From: Moniliella sp. 'wahieum'
Taxonomy: Eukaryota; Basidiomycota; Moniliellomycetes; Moniliellales; Moniliellaceae
DNA: 64,000 bases
Direction: 5' to 3'
Assembly: GCA_003971905.1 (NCBI GenBank)
Contig: RSEE01000087.1
Span: 62,001-126,000 of the forward strand
Shown here one piece after another: positions 24,202 to 34,015 of this stretch. Position numbers and translations under genes: made by a program. The notes under the pieces are model-generated. The model was not told the DNA's origin, did not search any database, and saw nothing but the letters and a program-made list of their open reading frames with translations. How positions within the stretch are numbered: the first letter of the stretch is position 1; every line of letters begins with the position of its first letter.

Positions 24202-25833
24202 CTAGAACGGCAGTACGCGGCTGAAGGAGGTATTTCCCGAAACCAACAAGACCACGGCGGCCAGCCACCAGCCGCGGTACAGACTGCCCACCCTTCCTCT
24301 CGGCGCATCGTGGCAAGGCAATTCCACAATCATGTGTAGGGCCGTGCAGAACGGAGCGCCACGGCCTTCTGAGCCAGAGGAGCCGCTAAAACGGTTCGGA
24401 CCCAGTGCCCAGGCGGGGCCGGGGGGACGTGTTCCGCCCCTGTGGTCAGGTCAAACTCCGACTCGCTCCCGCTGCTGTCCTCGTCCAAACAATTCAGGGG
24501 GATGGATGCATCTTCGGACTCGGAGGGAGCCCCTTCGCTTGCTAGCCGAACCATCGCCGTCTCCAAGGGGGAGGCAACAGCAATGACAAAGGCAACCACC
24601 AAGAAGTAAGTCACCTTCAGCAGCCCAAACAGCAGCATAGAATGCATAACCGTTGCCACTCTACTCCCTGTGGTTGGTGGTGTAGCATCGTATTCATGCC
24701 TCTGCTTTGTCGTCCGCTCATACACATCTTGTAGTTGAGTGTACATGCTCACATGGTCTTCCAAAACGCCTCGGCTCCAAGTTCGGATCAACATATGAGG
24801 TGGGTTCGAGGAACCCAAAGAACACTGCGTGCACCGTCCAGGCGGCCGTCGCACCCGGTAGAGTCCAGAGGAGGTAGGGTCGCTTCCGTTCTTGTTCAGT
24901 TAGGAGCAGTCGGATACTTTTTCGTGGCGTACGTAGATGCAAGGATGCGTGGAGAGGTATGCACTGTTTGGGGGAGACGTGTTAATTGTGTGATCGCCAT
25001 CGTAAGTGAGAGGGTTGATGAGGAAGAGACAAACCGTGTCAAGATGCCAGATACTGATGGGCAGCATGGCAAGGATGGCGAGGACGACGGAAAGCATGGC
25101 GAGGAACGGGATAGAATGGCCGCTTCGCCCAGGAACGTGCCATCGTGACATGTCCTGCATCATCTTTCCCTCCATCGCCATGGTCAAGGTAACCATCACT
25201 GAGCGGCGTGAACGTTCGGGGATTCCTTTCCAGATACGGCATACGGCCAAAAGAGTGTCGTTAATGCTAGTGCGTAGCAGTTTGGGTCTGTCGGCGAGAG
25301 CGATACCGTCCTCGAAATGGACAAACATCCGAGGAGGGGGGCTAGGATGGCATCCAACTGTGGCGGGGTGATGTGGGTGGTAAGATTGGTAAAGTTGCCT
25401 GGCAGGGTGAGAGTGGCTGTGATGCTTCGAACTGGGCTGTGTGCCGGTTGTGGAGTGGCATGACGAGCAGGTGCCACAGTAATGTGAGCAAGAGAATGCG
25501 GAGCGTCATCAGACGCGCCCCCCGCAAGATCCCGCGCACTCCCTCGGCGTTCCAGGTGCGGATGAGTACGCGCACGACGGAAGTCGGTACCGTTGACAAG
25601 CTCTGGGGAGAGGGCGATACAAGTGAGGCAGAGGAGGCAAGGTAACGGGGAGCCCAGTTAGCTCGTGCACGCGCGAGCGAGACGCGGAACGGGTGGTGCA
25701 GCCAGAGACCCAGGAACTGAGCGAAGAGGAGAATTGATGTCATGACAAAAGGGTGAATGAGCGCATCGGATCGTATATCATTGGGTTCAAGTCCGGAAGA
25801 TGGTGACGTATCGCTGTTGTTCGCACTGTTCAT
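24202..25833 (-). CDS. Mitochondrial-carrier-like integral membrane protein
   Basis: Probable divergent member of the mitochondrial carrier fold (possibly Ugo1-like; outer or inner membrane not decidable). Visible parts: N-terminal segment with a hydrophobic helix and HPFRVSLARARA (about 25690), then VVRVLIRTWNAEGVRGILRG leading into a hydrophobic helix (about 25470-25580), a middle region with hydrophobic segments near 25080-25140, then FVIAVASPLETAMVRLASEG (about 24540-24600), which fits the carrier signature P-x-[DE]-x-x-x-x-R, an acidic insert, and a last GRVGSLYRGWWLAAVVLL segment before the stop. The start at 25833 is the ATG closest to the conserved part; an in-frame ATG lies at 25929. 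Frame changes occur at about 24345 and elsewhere, so introns are possible. TATA-like sequences lie just upstream. Confidence 0.5.
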
Positions 25834-25916
25834 ATGCCTTTTTGCTTTCGAAGATGAAGCGGTAATAGAGGAGTGCAGGCTATGCGGCGGAGCGTAGAGA
25901 AAATTGGGAGAGAGGG

Positions 25917-25961
25917 TTATATAGTTCAAAAGGATTCTGGCAAAAGCTACTATATATATGA
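25917..25961 (-). promoter_or_regulatory. TATA-like elements upstream of the carrier-like gene
   Basis: TTATATAG at 25917-25924 and TATATATATG at 25951-25960, about 85-125 bp upstream of the proposed start at 25833. If the ATG at 25929 is used instead, only the second could serve. Confidence 0.35.
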
Positions 25962-26250
25962 AGTGTTGTGTCCTTTGTGCATAGTACTAATATATGAAGT
26001 GTGATATGGATGTGTCCTTTGTCCATAGACAGAGAGACAACCGCAATCTTTTGTTGTAGTAGCTACAGTAGCAGTGTGGTGTGCATGGCTGCTACTTGAC
26101 CAACCCAACCACATGCTCGTACTCGTTCTTTCCAACGCGCGGATATGGAGGGAATTCGAAGCTACAGACTTATTGTACCAGTAACACTGGTGCGGTGGGT
26201 TAAGACTGTCGATGATCTACGAGTCAGTTAGTCAGAGGCAAGAATATCGT

Positions 26251-26299
26251 AGTTACTAGTAGTTACTAGCAGATATAGTTACTAGTCTATAGTTACTAG
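26251..26299 (+). repeat. AGTTACTAG cluster
   Basis: Four exact copies of the 9-mer AGTTACTAG (26251, 26261, 26277 and 26291) in 49 bp, separated by 1, 7 and 5 nt. Confidence 0.85.
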
Positions 26300-26727
26300 C
26301 CAGATTAGTGATGTGTACAAAACCGACACGCGATCGAAATTGTTGCCCTGATCGAGATCTCAGAGATCTCAGGCTACTCAGTGGTTGCATCCTATTCGGC
26401 CCTTGAAGACAGCGGCATGGTCCGCCAATCTAATCAGAACCAACGTTGCAACCCCCACAACCCTTGAGGTGCGTGGGACGAATGCGAGACCGCAAACATG
26501 TTCAACACAGACCACATCATCTGCTCTGTCTTGCTCTTTTGCACTTGTACGCTTTCTGGCGTCCTCTTTGTAGTGTTGACATGATTCTAGGACCGCGGAC
26601 TCTGAGTCCCTAGTTACGTGCGTCGGCTGTTACATGTTACCTTCTTTCCGAGTTGGCACCTGTCTTCTGCACGACTCAGTCGCTGAAGCCCTCCTTTTTG
26701 TCCAAGACGTCGTTCAGCTCTTACGTG

Positions 26728-26737
26728 TCACATGTCA
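26728..26737 (-). promoter_or_regulatory. TGACATGTGA word, copy 5
   Basis: Exact copy on -. It faces copy 6, 46 bp away, in inverted orientation. Confidence 0.5.
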
Positions 26738-26783
26738 CACCCCGTGGTAGTACTACTAACGAGGCCGTCAGGCAGTTGCCTGT

Positions 26784-26793
26784 TGACATGTGA
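26784..26793 (+). promoter_or_regulatory. TGACATGTGA word, copy 6
   Basis: Exact copy, inverted partner of copy 5, about 200 bp upstream of the tRNA-like gene. Confidence 0.5.
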
Positions 26794-26996
26794 CACAGCT
26801 AGTACCATGAACACGACGTCAAGTAGTCCAGTTGCTACTGCGTGTCGTCGCGACGGAGCAGGGGCACTGTGGGCTGGGGATGTCGACGAACGCGCACGCG
26901 GAGAGGCAACAGCGAGGCAGAAAAGGCGTAGTAGTGGTGTGAAGAAAATGGATCACATTTTGTGTTAGACTGTGATCCTGCAGTTGCTCTTATCCC

Positions 26997-27066
26997 GGCT
27001 CGATAGCGTAGTGGTAACGCATCCCTGGCCCATAGGCGATGACATGGTTCGAATCCCATTCGAGTC
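26997..27066 (+). tRNA. tRNA-like gene, isotype unresolved, one T-stem base missing
   Basis: The acceptor stem GGCTCGA/TCGAGTC pairs over 7 bp (one G-T). The D-arm GCGT/ACGC pairs around AGTGGTA. The T-arm carries TTCGAAT, but its stem reads ATGG/CCCAT; one more G would give a perfect ATGGG/CCCAT stem. The anticodon arm (TCCCT...AGGCG around GGCCCAT) is imperfect, so I cannot read an anticodon safely. A T4 run follows. Either a true tRNA with sequence errors or a decayed copy. Confidence 0.55.
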
Positions 27067-27071
27067 TCTTC

Positions 27072-27075
27072 TTTT
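27072..27075 (+). terminator. RNA polymerase III T-run after the tRNA
   Basis: TTTT five nucleotides after the tRNA acceptor stem, as expected for a Pol III terminator. Confidence 0.5.
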
Positions 27076-27879
27076 CCTCACTATTTCCCCGGGCTGTACC
27101 CTCTCACATTTTGCATGTGACAGTGACGTGTGCGGCCTGTAGCGACGCGTGAAGGCTCTGACCTGGAGACATCTAGTCTCTAAACCACAGACGATCAGTG
27201 AGTAGTAATCAAGTAACGAGGTGAGCGGGAAGAAGGGGAAGGGGGAAGGAGAGGTGGTGGCGAAGAGGACGACAGAGCAGGCAGTGGGACAGGAATGTAC
27301 ACGTGGCCCGCTGGCCTGCGCGCGGCAACTCTAGGGTCTAGCTTTCACATCTACGAATCAGGCAAGGCACCGGTGGGTGACGTGGCAACAGGCCAGACGT
27401 TCTGGGGGAACAACGCAGAGGAACGTTTTGGACGCAGCGCACAAAACGCCGCGGCTGCCAAAAAGTGGGGACACACAAAGGCTGGGAGGCTGGCAGAGCA
27501 GGAAGCAGCAAGGCCAAGGAGGCCAGAAGAGGCCAGAAGAGGTCACCGGTCAGATCAGGAGGCCAGAAGAGGCCAGATCCCAGGGAGATCGCTCGATCAA
27601 CCTGCTCGGCTCGTGTGATGCGGTGATAATTCGGCGCCGACGGCGGCAGGGGGAGAGAGACGGGGTGGGATGGCTTATCAGACAGAGGCGCTGTGGCGGT
27701 GTGCCTGATGGATCCGGCGTGCTGTGCTGATCGATGGGATGGACACTGGAATTGGATCCTCCCATCTGCCATCTCGCTATCGACGCTGGCCCCGTGCGCA
27801 GCGCTTGTCCCTCGCGTACCTTGGCTGGACGGGGCGGCCAAACTATGTACCACACCATGTCGGATCTTGTCCAGCTCAG

Positions 27880-28080
27880 TCTGAGAACTGCGCCTGAGCG
27901 CACTGAGCCTGAGCGCTGCGTCTCAGCGCTGAGCAAGTCCTCTCAGATCGCCTTGATCACCCAGTCCAGCCGCTCCCAGCGTCTCTCTCAGTTCTCTGTC
28001 CAGCGCTGAGATCTCAGGCTGAGAGCGGAGCCTCAGCTGCCTCAGCGCGAGCGTTCTCAGCGCTGTGCTCAGCGTCCCTT
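27880..28080. repeat. Cluster of AGCGCTGAG / CTCAGCGCT words
   Basis: Within 200 bp there are more than ten variants of CTCAG and CTGAG joined to GCGCT, on both strands, including TCTCAGCGCTGAG and CCAGCGCTGAGATCTCAG. They can form many short hairpins. The cluster ends about 270 bp before the start of the SUR7-like gene. Confidence 0.7.
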
Positions 28081-28350
28081 CTAGCTGCAGCTTCAAGCTT
28101 CAATGTTATCCAACGCCCAAACGTCCATCTTGCATCCTGCCGCAAGAATCCCACACAGCCGGGCCGGATTGGTTCGAACAGCACGTGTGCGCTCTGGGCG
28201 GCGATCTAGCACATGGTGTCGGCCTCGCACCTACCCAGTGTGATGCTTGTGATGGCCAACACCGTAGTAGTCACCTGAGTATTCCTCCTTCGCAGCCCTT
28301 CAACCAGCCCTCCTCCACACCACCTTCCCCCGCCCGTGCTCTTCAGCACC

Positions 28351-29552
28351 ATGCTCACCGTCAGCGTCGTCGCTGGTACGTCTCCCCCCCCCTCCCTGCT
28401 ACTAGTACTAGCCTCCCTCTCTCTCTCCCTCCCTCCCTCCCTCCCTCTGACTCTGAGTCTCCGCCCCTTCCTCTATGGACGCTGATCACCCTGCCTCTAG
28501 GCGAGTTCTCGTCTTTAGTGCCATGGCCCTCATGATTCTGGTCAACATGGGCCAGCTGACGCAGAACATGGTGTCGCGCAACCTGTATGTGGCCAATATG
28601 GACTCACTGCCTTGGACACGGAGCCGGAGCCGACCTGTTTACCTCGAACCGATCCCAGCCGCTGCGCAGCACAATGGCTTGAGGCGGCAGTACTACTGGG
28701 GCTCTATTCCATTTGTGCAGGCGATGGCACCAAAGTTGAGAGGGACTGTTCCTCTCGCACCTTTGGCACCAATTCGACCCCATCGCCACCATGTTGAAGA
28801 CACGGTCAATGTAACGCCCTCCCTTCTTCCCTCGGCTCCTCCGGGCGCGCCCGGGAAGCTGCAGCACATCTCTTGTTGCACCGCTACTCTCGCATTGGGT
28901 TTTACTTTTTGTTTGTCGGAACCATCATGACCGGGTGCACATTTCTTGCTGGTCTTGCGGCCGAGGGGGGCTTTTCTTCCTTCTTCGTGTGGCGCGCTTC
29001 TCACCGGCGCGGTTCTAGCTGTCGGGGCAGGTATGTGGACCGCGGTCATCTCCGAGACGCGCAAGACATGCACAGTCATGTGTCTACCTCGTTTCCCATC
29101 AACATTCGGTTTGGTCAATCGCTGTGGATGGCGTGGGCTGCCACGGGGGCCTCGTTGGCGGCCTCGGTTCCGTTTCTTGTGGCGTACTTCCTGGCGCGAC
29201 GGGAACGTCGGTTGTACGACGAGCGCATGTTTTATTCCTACACGAACGAATCGGACTCGACTCCGGACAAGGAGACGAAAGAGATGCCCCATCTGCATTC
29301 TGCCAACCCGTCCCCCGTGCGGGGGACACCCCAGCTTTACCCCACCCACCTGCTCAGGCAGAGCCTCATCTAACTCCAACGGGAGCACTCCCCGTTTGCT
29401 CGGATCACACGGACCGTGCCATGGGACAGTACGTGCCTTCGTCGGCAGGCGGCTCTCGCCATCCTGAGCAATCAGAGTCGCTGTATGGGGCGAGGGCGAA
29501 TACTACGCCACTTCCTGAGCACGCTGCCTACCCGCCCTCACAACAGCCGTGA
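28351..29552 (+). CDS. SUR7/PalI-type tetraspan plasma membrane protein
   Basis: Four-helix plasma-membrane protein of the fungal SUR7/PalI family, linked to eisosomes or pH sensing. A tiny first exon (MLTVSVVA) at 28351 is followed by an intron (28376-28500) and by a first helix VFSAMALMILVNMGQL. An extracellular loop has the family-like YWGLYSICAGDGTKV...C pattern (about 28690-28765; read from two frames). Helix 2 is RIGFYFLFVGTIMTGCTFLAG (about 28885), helix 3 ALLTGAVLAVGAGMWTAVI (about 28990), helix 4 SLWMAWAATGASLAASVPFLVAYF (about 29120), then a basic-to-polar cytosolic tail. One frame stops at 29373, but the tail-like frame containing GQYVPSSAGG runs to 29552 and I prefer that end. Several one-base shifts. 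Converges on the J-domain gene. Confidence 0.7.
28376..28500 (+). other. Intron 1 of the SUR7-like gene
   Basis: Donor GTACGT at 28376 and acceptor CTCTAG ending at 28500, with a CCCT/CT-rich tract between. The exon join is off by one from the frame of the first helix, so either the junction or a base is wrong. Confidence 0.55.
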
Positions 29553-30082
29553 ACAGCGTTGGGTTCCTTTGTTGTTGCACACATTGTCTTGTACTTCGTC
29601 TTCTCGGGGAAGTCTCTTCCCTCTCTCTGCCCCCTCTCCCTGTCCTCATCATCGACTCTGTATCCCACGGACTTAGTTGAGCAACCTAGTACTAATTCCC
29701 TTGTACCACTACTACTGCATTCATCATCCTGTCTGGCCATACACGCCAAATCATCGTATCAGATAGAGCCAATGACCATGCAGGTGCGAGTACAATGCCA
29801 GAAGCCCAAAGCGTACACAGAGGGGGCAAGTTACACAGGAAGCATTACGCATCACGGCGGTTGGTACAAAGAAATGAAACGGGGGTGGGAGCTGGAGGGG
29901 GGTGGGAGGAACAAGAAGGGTGTTGCAAAGGGTGTTGCAAGAGCCAGCAGGGTAAGTTGATCGCATAGATAGATGACCTGCAAACTGAGCGCGCTTGCTT
30001 GCGTTGCGTCCGTCAACTCACCAGGCATGGCAAAAAGGGGGGGTGTTGGTATATACCGACTGGGGAAGAACATCGCATTCTG
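29553..30082. other. Convergent 3' region
   Basis: 530 bp between the SUR7-like tail and the stop of the J-domain gene. Pyrimidine-rich at first, then purine-rich GGTGTTGCAAAG repeats (29920-29942). No gene seen. Confidence 0.6.
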
Positions 30083-31637
30083 TTAAAACCGGAACGCGCC
30101 CGTCGGACCACCAAAGCCCTCGCCCATCCCACCAAACCCACTGGGCCTCCCGCCCATGCCGCCCATTCCACCAAATCCACCGCCGGCCATGCCGCCCAGG
30201 ATGTCCGACAAGTCCACTCCACCGCCCATGCCGCCCATGCCGCCCATACCGCCAAACGGACTGAACTCAGCCGAGTCATCATCCGGGTTGTCGGCGCCCG
30301 CGTCGTACCGGCGGCGTTTGGTGGGGTCCGACAGGATTCCGTACGCCTCGTTGCACAGTTTGAACGTTTCGGAGTCGCCGCCCTTGTCGGGGTGGTGTTT
30401 GAGCGAGGCGGAGCGGAAGGCCTTTTGATCTCGATCTCGGTGGCAGTCCGACTGACTCCGAGGATCTTGTAGTAATCTTTCTGCTTGCTGCGCTTGAGAT
30501 CAATTTCGGCCGAGCGCAGTTCGCGGCGGATCGATTCGATTTCCGACGTGGCACCGCTCACCTTCATCCTCCAGGGCCGCCTTAAAGTCACTGACACTTG
30601 CTCGTACTGTTCCAGGGCGAGGTAGGCGCGTGCGCGGGTGCGCAGTGCCTTGATGTAGTTCTTATCCAGTTCCAGGGCGGCATCGCAGTCGGTCACGACG
30701 GCCTCGTGGTTGCCCAGCTTGGCATACGCACTGGCCCGGTTGGAGTGGATGGTAGCCTTGAACCCCTTGGCGACGCCGTCCTCGTCGGTATTCTCATCGG
30801 CTTCCTGGATGGCTTGAGTGTACATGGCCACTGCCTCGTCAAACTGTTGCGCCTTGAACGCTGCGTTTCCCTCTGCTTTGGTCCGTTCCAAGCGCTTGGA
30901 CTTTTGAGAAAGGTGCGGGCTTGGCGGTGGTCCGGATCGGAGCGCAGAGCCGCCTGGGCATGCGCCGTCGCCTTGGCCAACTCACCTTGAGCGAGCATGA
31001 CCCGCGCACGTAGCAACAGAGCATCACTGTTGCCCGAATCTTGTCGAAGAATGTCCATTGCACCATTGGCTGCGGTCTGGAGCTGACCGCGGCGAAGTGC
31101 CAGTTCTGCCTGGGACAGGCGCCAGGCCGCCGGCAGCGGCACACCAGCATCCAAGGATGCCCCCGCCCGATCCAGCGCAATGGACGCCATCCATTCTTTC
31201 GACTGTTTAAACTGCGCATAACTGTCGAGGTGGTGCTGGAGCTTGTTGACCTGCTCGGTCATGGGCCACCTGCTTCTGCTCGGCGCTGCTCGTTGGCGCA
31301 AGAGAAGCAAGGATCCGGCTAGCCTGGGCCGGCTCACCGAGATTAAAGTGGCACCGAGCCGTGCGGACGCGCTTGGCTGGTACATTCTCCCCGCCAGCGA
31401 TTCGGCCTTGAGACAGTCAGTCAGAGCAGGGGCGTAGCACTTGTTGCCCATCTGGGCTGCGGCGCGGTTGGTCAGATAGGTGGGTTCGAGCGGGTCGAGT
31501 TCGATGGCCTGGGTGTAGCAGTCGATCGCTTCGCCGTACCGCTTGGCGGCAAAGGCAGTGTTGCCCGCGGCCTTGTGTTTCTCGGCATCAGCCTTGGCCT
31601 GGGGCGTGGGAGGCGGGACCGCAGGTGCTGAGCTCAT
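30083..31637 (-). CDS. TPR plus J-domain Hsp70/Hsp90 co-chaperone (DNAJC7/Tpr2-like)
   Basis: Cytosolic co-chaperone: TPR repeats bind Hsp70/Hsp90 C termini and the J domain stimulates Hsp70. The start at 31637 (MSSAPAVPPPTPQAKADAEKH) leads into TPR units with the consensus look of HKAAGNTAFAAKRYGEAIDCYTQAI, further units near 31100 and ALLLRARVMLAQGELAKA near 31000, then a second block around 30900-30620 (EGNAAFKAQQFDEAVAMYTQAI; ALELDKNYIKALRTRARAYLAL). The J domain begins at DYYKILGVSRTATEIEIK (about 30430-30480) and has HPD at 30386-30394. A Gly/Met/Phe-rich tail follows and ends GAFRF. A one-base loss in an A-tract (TTTT on + at 30423-30426) breaks the frame between EIEIK and AFRSASLKHHPDKGG. 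TPR blocks plus C-terminal J is the DNAJC7 architecture. Confidence 0.88.
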
Positions 31638-32943
31638 GGAGGATGGTGGTGGGGTTGGAGAAGAAGGTGCAGATGATCGTGTGCGCTCCTCGTTGCGAAA
31701 GACCGATGATCGCTGAGGACCGAGAAATTTGAAAAGGCCGAAGGCAGTTTGGGCAGGCACAGGGGCAGTGCCTGTGGGCCCCGCCTTCTTCCACGAGCTC
31801 ATCTTGAAACTAATAGGAGGCGAGCAACCCATCTTCCCCATCCTCCCTATCCTCTCCATCAGCAGTCCTCCCCACGACCCGTCGCGCGCCCAGAAGACGA
31901 GGAACAACGGACCAAGCGGGGCATTGCCGTTGCCATCATGGTATCTGTGACGACCTGTTCTTGCTGCCGAGTGTGCCCAAGTTGGCCCTTCTCAGGATCG
32001 GCACATCAAGCTGTTTGAGCCCCCGCCCCCCCAAGTCTCTTTCGAATGGACGAGTACTTGCTCGCGACCTATCTTGCCCACACCTCTTCCACTGGTGTAT
32101 GGATTCCTCGTCAAGCGGAGCGAACCATCACCTCGTTGAAGTTAGACAGAGGGGGGCACATACGATCCCCCCAAATGCGATAGACTTGTGTTTTGAGCAG
32201 GCATACGAAACCAAACCGCAGCCATTGCATTCTCTGTCTTCCCACTCTGTCGTCCTCTGATCCACATCCCTGTCTTCCATCTCCCGAAGCGTCCTTGACC
32301 ATTTTCCACCCGGAGCGAAAGTCGGGTTGCCGGGCGCAATCAGTCTACAGTGAAGGAGGACGCGCCTGGTTGGACTGGCACAGGTGTACGAACACATATT
32401 GGAAACCGGCATCGTCTACCCTCCCCCCCGCCACACTTGCCTTGTCTTTGTCAGATTTCCACAACTCTCCCTAGTTTCGCATTGATAAGCCTGTCGATTG
32501 TGCCCTACGCGTCCGGGATCATGTGGAGCCAACCGACCGAGAGGAGCCACGGCACGGCGATGGCCAGGACATGTAGGCTAGGCTACCATTCTACTGCGGG
32601 AGAAAGAGCAGCACGCATTCTACCATCAGGCTGAAACCGCTCACACTCCGCCTTCCTTCCTCTCTACGATTGCAACCCTCAAAAGGGCCATGTTGACCAA
32701 GCCCCATTCACCGCTCGGCGGGTCCTCTGTGGTGTGGGGCCAAGGCTGCCCACCCAAAGCCCCGGAGTCGTACGCGACGTTGCCTCCCAAGCTCTTATCC
32801 AAGTTTCTGTCCAAGCCCATGTCCAATGTCAAATTCACATGTATCAGCGCACCTTGGTCTCTGTCCATCCTGCATCCTGCATCCTGCACCACCGGCCGCC
32901 ACAGGTACCATGACAATACCATTCCGACCGCCTCGGGCCAAGC
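31638..32943. other. Unresolved region, possible undetected small gene
   Basis: Over 1.3 kb with no confident gene. On -, the frame 32641-32922 (containing GEWGLVNMALLRVAIVERK) and later pieces look somewhat protein-like; on +, fragments such as EWDEYLLATYLAHTSSTG (near 32050) also look plausible. Neither strand gives a family I recognise. Confidence 0.4.
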
Positions 32944-33661
32944 TTAGTCGTAGTCATCGTCTTCTTCCAACTGACGTTTGACGCGCGGGTTCTTGTGGCG
33001 GCGCGGGGTCCGGTACCGACGGTGGTAGCACAGGTGCCGGTGGAGCGGCCTCGTCCACTCGTCGTAATCGCTTTCTTCTTCCAGCATGCGTTCTTCGGGG
33101 CCAGAGGCGCGTTGCGTGGTGTGCAGCAGGCTCGTCAGGGGCAGCAAGGGGAGGAACTTCGTCTTCGTCGCCAAGTCGTCGTGGAGCGGCGGGCGTTGGG
33201 TACGAGACGGAAACTGGTGGCTGTCAAGCGTTGAGAGCGGGGGAGGGAGGCGGATCCCGTATCCCTCCCCAATCAGTGGAAGCGGCTCGGAGTTGACCGC
33301 CGTAGCGAGCGCCAATTGCATCTGGGGGAAGGTCAGGGCATGCATGTAACTGGCGCGCGAAAAGAGGAAGGGGGACATACCTCCTTAGGTGGAGCAGGGG
33401 TGAAGGAGTAGTTGACGCGGGACTGTACGGCGAGCTGGACGTCGTCGAGAGACACGCGGTGGGAGCCGACTGGCCGAGCTGGAGGCGGCATGGTCGGCGT
33501 ACACCATGGCGTCCTGCAGTACATCGTACGTGTAGCGGTGGCAGAAGTCCAGGAGCTGGACCAGGCCGACGTCTCGACCTCCTGGATGCCATGGAGGAGG
33601 CGATGAGGGCGATGGTGCGTGCATCGCGCGGCAGCGGACGCGCTTGGCCAGAGGAGGACAT
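32944..33661 (-). CDS. TAF9: TAF9, TFIID/SAGA histone-fold subunit
   Basis: TAF9 pairs with TAF6 through a histone fold in TFIID and SAGA. The start at 33661 gives MSSSGQARPLPRDARTIALIAS, then LLHGIQEVE, LVQLLDFCHRYTYDVLQDAMVYADHA (histone-fold alpha 2, about 33480-33560) and VSLDDVQLAVQSRVNYSFTPAPPKE (alpha 3 and the conserved stretch after it). A 59-nt intron (33322-33380) joins PPKE to MQLALATAVNSEPLPLI, matching the family's RQRNQTPLPLI segment. The rest reads IRLPPPLSTLDSHQF and ends in an acidic EEDDDYD tail. At least three one-base frame changes fall in the histone-fold part. It is head-to-head with RCF1. Confidence 0.9.
33322..33380 (-). other. TAF9 intron
   Basis: On -, donor GTATGT at 33380 and acceptor CCCCAG ending at 33322. 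The spliced frame is continuous and reproduces the family's conserved C-terminal segment. Confidence 0.85.
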
Positions 33662-34015
33662 GGCGGCAGAAGCAGTGAGCATGCACAGCCAGCCAAGCAG
33701 CAGGAGCAACCGCACGCAACCCACAGCTCTGGCGCTGCGAGATGGAGGAGGAGGTGTGGTGGTGGTACGCGGGGGGGGTGGGGTGGTCTGGTTCGGGGGG
33801 CAGGCGGAATTGGCTGGGCGGGCGGAACGAGCACGGTTGCCGTCTCGGCTCGGTCATCGGTCATCGATCATCATGCATCAACCATCCTGGCCTGCGCTTC
33901 GTCTCGGCTCCAGAGTCGGCAGCCCCAGCGCGCTTGCTGGTTGGTCCAGCGACGTCGCGTCAGCCAGCACCGCTCCTCCATCGCCCCTTCCCTCCCTCCC
34001 CCCTTCTCTACCACC
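33662..34015. promoter_or_regulatory. Divergent promoter between TAF9 and RCF1
   Basis: 354 bp separate two oppositely directed start codons, so both promoters must lie here. The TAF9 side is G-rich on +, the RCF1 side ends in a pyrimidine-rich leader (CCTCCCTCCCCCCTTC). No clear TATA box. A GATCATC/ATGATC stretch at about 33860-33885 is the only obvious palindromic element. Confidence 0.5.

Larger units (their letters stand above)
25962..28350. other. Long intergenic region with a tRNA and repeat clusters
   Basis: The most AT-rich stretch of the window (about 25930-26700), then a tRNA (26997-27066), then GC-rich DNA. It holds four AGTTACTAG words, a TGACATGTGA inverted pair, GGCCAGAAGA repeats (about 27515-27577) and a dense cluster of AGCGCTGAG words before the SUR7-like gene. 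The 107-codon frame at 27295-27618 is mostly repeat and not protein-like. No protein gene is supported. Confidence 0.6.
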
